Source: Amyloporia xantha (taxonomy: Eukaryota > Basidiomycota > Agaricomycetes > Polyporales > Adustoporiaceae). From it: a stretch of DNA of 64,000 nucleotides. Every line of letters starts with the position of its first letter. Position 1 is the stretch's first letter. The position numbers and the translations under genes were made by a program. The notes beneath the pieces were generated by a model. The model was not told the DNA's origin. It saw nothing but the letters and a program-made list of their open reading frames with translations, and made no database searches. Below, one piece after another: positions 58,772 through 64,000 of this stretch. The DNA lies in NCBI GenBank assembly GCA_036971615.1, contig JAYKKR010000009.1:434001-498000 (forward strand), read 5' to 3'.

Positions 58772-60936
58772 GAGCGTGACGATACGCCTAGGTAACCAGG
58801 TTGGCTGGCGCGTCCCAGACGTCCAACTTAGATACCTGAGAGGAGAGACAGTACTGCCTGGCTCGCCGCTTCCCAAGGTCTGTTCCTCACATAGTCTTGC
58901 GTAGTATTTTGTAATCATATTGCCTGTATCTTAGCTCCTATTTACTAGCAGCGTCACTTCACTCGTACTCCTGGCTTTATCTGGCAAGGCTCAGGCTGTA
59001 ATTTGGGCATATATATGTATCTTGGTGGCTCCGAGTCTCATTTCAGTACTTTGTGTCAAGGTCGGTGACCTCGTCATGGTCTTGCGAGAGATTGTATTTC
59101 CGCATCCTGCCTGGCCTGTCACTGCCTGCCCTTTTCAGCTCTAAATTTCTTGTAGTCAATACCGTGCTTCATGCATGATGCATGAAGATGTAAATGAGCT
59201 GATCATAGACTCGCTTCACTCCTCCAGTGGCACGTGTGGTTCGCGTCTGCGATGCATCTTGTTCACGCCTCCCTGCGTCGCGCTCCTCCGTCTCGCTTAT
59301 GCCCTCTGCGCGTCTGGTTTGTGTTTGTTGGATGAGAAGCTCACGCGCCACAAGCGTTGCTGGCGTCCAGGGCACGTCGGCTTCCTGATTGACTGTGCGT
59401 TGCCCTTGCGTGTCGCGCCTGTCATCCCCATCTACACGCCACTTGACAATGACGGATGCCAGTGTCAACATTGGTTACATGATACCGACCAATGGGACAG
59501 TTGGGATGGTGTATACTCGGTGGGGCTCGCCAACTTTGAGGATATCGGTGACGAAGGCGAGACATGGTCAGCGTGTCCGGCTGATCACCATGCATCTGGC
59601 TGACTTATTCATTCCATTTCATCGAGGTTTGGTGAGGACAGCGTAGAAAAGATGGTGGACTGGGCTGCCGAGTACAAGTTCTGCCCCATTCATCCTCGAG
59701 ATCGGCGTAGGCTGCGTTCATGCCAAGGGCTCACATTGTGCTCGGCGCACAGGTAGTGTTGTCGGCAGACATTGGGATATTCAGCTAAGCGCCTAGCTGT
59801 GTGGCACAGGCGAGCCACTGGCAAGCCGCTGGCGTCCGCGAAGCGGCAATTTGCCTATGCTCCGGCCAGGCTACACCTCCCTCTCAGCGACTGCTCAGTC
59901 CGCAATGAGCACAAGATATACCTTGTCAGCAATGTTACCATCATAGAAGAAGTGCTGTTATTAATCCTCAAGACCTCACGTCCTGCGGCCACTTGAGGAG
60001 ATAATAGGTCATAAATTGCATGGAGGTAGTATATGAATAGATATGCCTGATCTGTTTCTTCGATTTCCTCTTGCGATTCCCAACACGTCGCATGCATCCT
60101 GACACCAGCAATGTGCGACCGTTTTTAGGACCAGGTTATCCTTGGCTGTTTCATAGTGGAAGGTCAGCTGGATTGTGATATACACATGTTTGAACATGCC
60201 GATTGGGCCCGCTTTGCGATTCTTCCCCGTTCTGCCGTTGGCTGTCTATCTACGCAGTCGTGGTACCGTATGGTCACAGACCGTACAGATTTGTTTGGGC
60301 ATACAATGCGAGCCTACAATGCGTGCGCCGTGAGTGCCACGTCAAATTTCAGGCCCACCATTATTCCACCGTGCGTCAATGCTTCTCGCTCCGGCGCGCA
60401 GCGTTCTTCCCACATCACTAACCCCCCTCGATCCATTTTCTGCCTGTCTTCCTGTATTTGACAAACGTATGCAGGTGATAATCCGCCAATGATTTCACGG
60501 TTCACCGATGTATGAGCGCTCGACACACGCCGGTGAGGTCACTTTGTCACACGCTCTTTGCTCTGTCTCAAGCCGCCATATCCGGCCTCGTTGTGTAGTG
60601 CGGGTTTGTAGCAGGATGAAAACAAGCTACAATTTTTTCTCATCCATCGTGTTGCGCAAAAACTCATGTCGGGTCTATACAAATTCACCGGTCCTGCCAG
60701 GCCTACAAGGGGCGTCGCGCCTCGTTGCACAGTTGTCTATGGGTCCTTGCGTGTCATTGACAGAATCCTAATTTATGCTCCTATGCATGCGTTATTTGGC
60801 ACCTTGAAGGCGACGGGCGGTCTATTCTGACTTGGTGGCCACAGCCTCAAGGGCGTCCAGCCAGCTTTTGTCTCCAGATCCACGCGAAAGCTATCCAAGA
60901 TGCTGCGCCCACCCCTTCTTATGTTGGCTCTTAGGG

Positions 60937-60944
60937 TATATAAG
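60937..60944 (+). promoter_or_regulatory. TATA box of the helicase gene
   Basis: TATATAAG lies 68 bases upstream of the ATG at 61012, which also supports that start. Confidence 0.6.
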
Positions 60945-61011
60945 GGCTCTTGTTGCTTAGCTTGCCGACTCATCTCCTTCCTCTAACATTGCTTTCTTCT
61001 ATAGTGGTGCC

Positions 61012-63757
61012 ATGACGAACCAGGAGTTCCAACTTCAACAGACTTTGTTCAAGGTGCCGCATGAATCTGTGCAGGTCAAGCAGCTCAATGAGAGCGAATT
61101 GACCCAATCTCACGTGGGCAACTTCCTGGAGAACGCAGGCGGGGATGTTTGGGGCATGGCAGCAGCCTTTGGCCGGAGGGGTGTCCTCGCATCTATCGCA
61201 CTCGCCACTACGACTCGCGTTCTCCATATCCGGATGACCAAACATAGTGCCAAGGGCAAGTCGAAGAAATCGTCCGAAACCCAGGTGATGCCGCAGGGCC
61301 GTGAGCTCTTGCTTGGAGTTCTCTGCCACTCGGATTATCGCAAGCTTGCCTTCGATATGTATCGCATTGCTGCAGGTCTCTACATGGACTACGATCTGAC
61401 AATGACTCGAGCGGTGGACCTGCAGTCCATGTTGACTAAAGATCGAAATGCTTCCCAGACATTACTCCAGATTCTGGGTGGTGAGGGTCAGCTTCACAAG
61501 GACAAGGTTCTTGATGCGTTCCTTGGTGAGGGATTTGAGGGTGGCAGTGCTCAGAACGTCGCTCTGCGTGCCTGGGCTTCCTGTCGGGTAGCATCCGTCC
61601 TGGCTCTTGCCAAGCAGCTCGAGGCCGTTCCTATCATTGACACCAATGCTCTTAATCGCAAGGTCTGTCTCTTTTACCTACATCGCGCTCCATGACTGAC
61701 AGCATACAATCGTGGCGTAGCATCTGGCTTTGCTCGCGAGGTTCATCCGCGACGCAGAACGTTTGCATGCGCTGAAGCCCACCAGAGTCAAAAACGACGT
61801 TAGCGCTGAGTATAGTAGGAAGAGTGGCAATCTGAACGTCGATCTTACTCGTTTCAAGACTCGCCTCAGATCGTCTTCTGCACAGGTATGTGACTGATCC
61901 ACCTGGTACTTGTCGGCAGCTGCATAATTCTACCATTACTTCTAGACGTTGGTTGTTGACATAGCCTCGAAAGGTGGTCCAGCTATCTCTGCCAGCGGAC
62001 GTACAGTACGTGCACGAGGCAAGTCCGCACAGATATCCTTGGACAAGTCAGCCGCCGCGAATGCCCGGATTTTGTCAGTATGGACAATCGGCAGAGATGA
62101 TCCCACGCCGGCTGAAACGGAGCGTCTCAGCATGGTGCTTGCTGCTCTCCAGCGCAGAGTCACATTATTTGAGCAAGATCTTTTCCGGAGGATCTTCATG
62201 CCCGTCGCGAATCAGATATCAAAAAAGCAACGGCGAGCGCATGTAGCGCCGGTCATACACTACCCGAGTCGTCCTTTGAATGGTTCTCAGACATCGGCCG
62301 TGCACCGCATCCTTTCCGATAATAGTGAGGACCGGGTCTGTCTCGTACACGGCCCTCCTGGAACGGGAAAGACCACCGTCATCGCCGCATCTGTGACTAG
62401 TCTCATGGCCGTTCCTCAGAAGGATCGCGGAATTTGGCTGGTGGCGCAGTCAAACGTGGCCGTGAAGAATATCGCGGAGAAGCTTGCTAGCATTGAGTTC
62501 TGGGACTTCAAGATCTTGGTGTCGATGGACTTCCACTTCGAGTGGTGAGTATTGACGATTGCTCTTCGATACCAAACCTCACCTCAATCACACTGAAGGC
62601 ATGAACATCTATACGCGAAAGTCGAAAGGAATGTGATCAGGTCAGATCAATTTGCCCACAATTCTGGCGGGACCGAGCGACTTCTGTTGGGATCGAAGGT
62701 CATTCTGTGCACCCTCAGCATGCTATCTCACCCCCGGCTGGCATCGTCGGGCTTCACACGGCTTGTTCCCATTCATACTGTCATTGTGGACGAAGCTAGT
62801 CAGATCGAACTGGGAGACTATCTCCCAATGTTGGGTAAATTCAACATACAAAAGCTCGTTTTCATTGGGGACAATCAACAACGTACGTTTTCCACAAAGC
62901 GGTAATAAACATACCATCTGACCAGCTGGCTACCCGTGCGTAGTGGCGCCATACGGACAGGACGATCTCGGTGACCTCCGAAGCGTTTTCGAGCTTGAAC
63001 ATTTATACAAAGAAGCTGTATTCCTTGATACGCAGTGTATGTGCCTCTGCCCGGGTGCATTTCTTTGAGACTAAAGAGAGATATCCTGTGTAGATCGAAT
63101 GCCGCAGCCTATTGGTGCTTTCATCTCGCAACATATTTATGATGGTCGATTGCAGACGGTGCATGCTATCTCTACACGTCGCTCGTGCCGTCTGGTGGAT
63201 ATCAAGAACGGCAAGGAACAGAGAGCTGGGAATAGCTGGCGGGTGCGCTATTACTCTTTCTCTTAGGACGTTTCTCATTATCGTGCGGCCCGCAGAACGG
63301 TGCAGAGGCTAATGCCGTCGTCGCCATAGCCAAGAAATTTCATCAACAGGGCAAGCGTTATTGCGTGATCACGCCTTACGATGGGCAGCGCAATTTGTTA
63401 GAGAAATCTCTAAAAGATGCAAATTTGCCATGGGAGAATAAGTGCTTCAATGTTGACTCCTTTCAAGGTGCGTTTCTTTTCCCAGTCTGTCTTGTATTGA
63501 ACCAACGTAATCCCTGGTTAGGAAATGAGGAGGACCACATCATAATTTCGGTCGTTCGCTCCGACAAAATCGGTTTCTTGGATAATATTCGCCGGACGAA
63601 TGTCATGCTTTCGCGTTGCAAGAAAAGCATGATAATATGTAGCAGCCGCGCTTTTCTGGAGGGAAAAGCGTCCTCGTCGCTGATGGGCAAACTCGCGTCG
63701 GAGTGGGGCAGTGGCGGGTGGCTTTCTTGGCGAGATGTCCTAGCTGGAAGGTTCTAG
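61012..63757 (+). CDS. UPF1-like SF1 helicase with degenerate exonuclease-like N-terminal domain
   Basis: Exons 61012..61662, 61721..61885, 61946..62544, 62599..62882, 62944..63036, 63094..63242, 63296..63467 and 63522..63757 close to 782 residues. Helicase motifs in order: HGPPGTGKTT (Walker A), VDEASQIE, GDNQQLAPYG, DTQYRMPQPIG, VITPYDGQ, VDSFQGNEEDHIII and NIRRTNVMLSRCK (arginine finger). This is the UPF1/SMUBP2 type of SF1B helicase, so RNA or RNA-DNA unwinding is likely. The first about 270 residues resemble a DEDD (WRN/RNase D-type) 3'-5' exonuclease by pattern: strand GDVWGMAA, strand VLASIALATTTRVLHI, and helix NVALRAWASCR where YxxxD would be expected. The acidic residues are largely missing, so I infer an inactive fold used for binding. 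The role is unknown. It lies 2.5 kb from the NYN-LOTUS gene and reads away from it. Confidence 0.86.
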
Positions 63758-64000
63758 TCAAGTAATGTCCGCTTTTCACTCATATATGTAGGACTTCCGC
63801 GTATCCGCGTCATTTGCAACAATATTTAAGAATAATATTTAGTTAAGAACGGTATTGCACGTTCGCGACATGCTGTACTGTTTGCGTTTCTTCGGAGATT
63901 AATGGGAAGTTCCGTTTGTGCTTTGTCCGACACCTCGAGGCCACAGCGCGGCCCAAGCTTGATATATACACGGAATCAATTCTGCTTAGATTGGGTGTAC
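63758..64000. other. 3' flank of helicase and start of the second repeat copy
   Basis: AT-rich 3' region after the helicase stop, followed at 63976-64000 by the second copy of the 25-base repeat seen at 45739-45763. The window ends inside it. Confidence 0.6.
63976..64000. repeat. 25-base repeat, copy 2 (truncated by window end)
   Basis: Exact match to 45739-45763. As with copy 1, it lies within about 220 bases downstream of a gene's stop codon. Confidence 0.7.

Larger units (their letters stand above)
58489..61011. other. Gene-free stretch between NYN-LOTUS gene and helicase
   Basis: 2.5 kb with no supported gene. An open frame at 59175-59603 (+, 142 codons) has no recognisable domain and overlaps others. 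The two ends hold the promoters of both neighbours. Confidence 0.45.

Noticed and set aside
59175..59603. 142-codon frame between the NYN-LOTUS gene and the helicase
   Set aside because: Cys/Trp-rich but no known domain pattern; competing frames on the other strand; no splice continuation.
1..64000. CRISPR arrays, bacterial operons, prokaryotic attachment sites
   Set aside because: Intron-rich eukaryotic genes throughout; no regularly spaced short repeats were seen.

Overview
The window is from a filamentous basidiomycete, most likely an Agaricomycete. Nearly every gene is split by many introns of about 50-80 bases with GT...AG ends. The fatty acid synthase is one fused beta-alpha polypeptide. 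The TKL-like kinase has an HGD catalytic loop of the mushroom type, and the mobile DNA is Ty1/Copia. I predicted genes by joining reading frames across introns and checking that the exon phases closed. No homology search was run.

Layout. 1-872 (-): HAD hydrolase with an in-frame stop. 873-7105: no recognisable gene, including a 2.4-kb AT-rich, almost CpG-free island (2825-5228). 7106-13422: compact housekeeping block with a TKL-like kinase (+), eIF6 (-), the complex I assembly methyltransferase NDUFAF7 (+) and a Fra10Ac1-family protein (-). 15860-18419: type II DnaJ/Hsp40 (-, one-base frameshift) diverging from a VTC1-like membrane protein (+). 18420-25339: gene-poor, with one small NTF2-like gene. 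25340-28798: mRNA-export helicase DBP5 (-) diverging from a POF1-type NMN adenylyltransferase (+). 28981-41843: fused fatty acid synthase (-, 22 exons, about 3,921 residues). 43646-45611: mitochondrial metallopeptidase OMA1 (+). 45956-58488: a tandem pair of NYN-nuclease/LOTUS genes (-). The left copy is a pseudogene split inside its NYN domain by a Copia element, and that element carries a nested miniature LTR element. 61012-63757: UPF1-like SF1 helicase with a degenerate exonuclease-like N-terminus (+).

How the genes fit together. Most of the window is core metabolism and RNA or ribosome biology: ribosome assembly (eIF6), mRNA export (DBP5), lipid synthesis (FAS), NAD synthesis, and mitochondrial quality control and complex I assembly (OMA1, NDUFAF7). 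The accessory part is 45.6-64 kb. There two NYN-LOTUS RNases and a helicase with an RNase H-fold-like N-terminus lie side by side with very recent retroelement insertions. This is the most interesting stretch.

Data quality. Single-base indels, mostly in short homopolymers, interrupt the FAS gene (essential in most fungi), the DnaJ gene and the young Copia element. I therefore suspect residual consensus errors rather than real gene loss in at least some of these.
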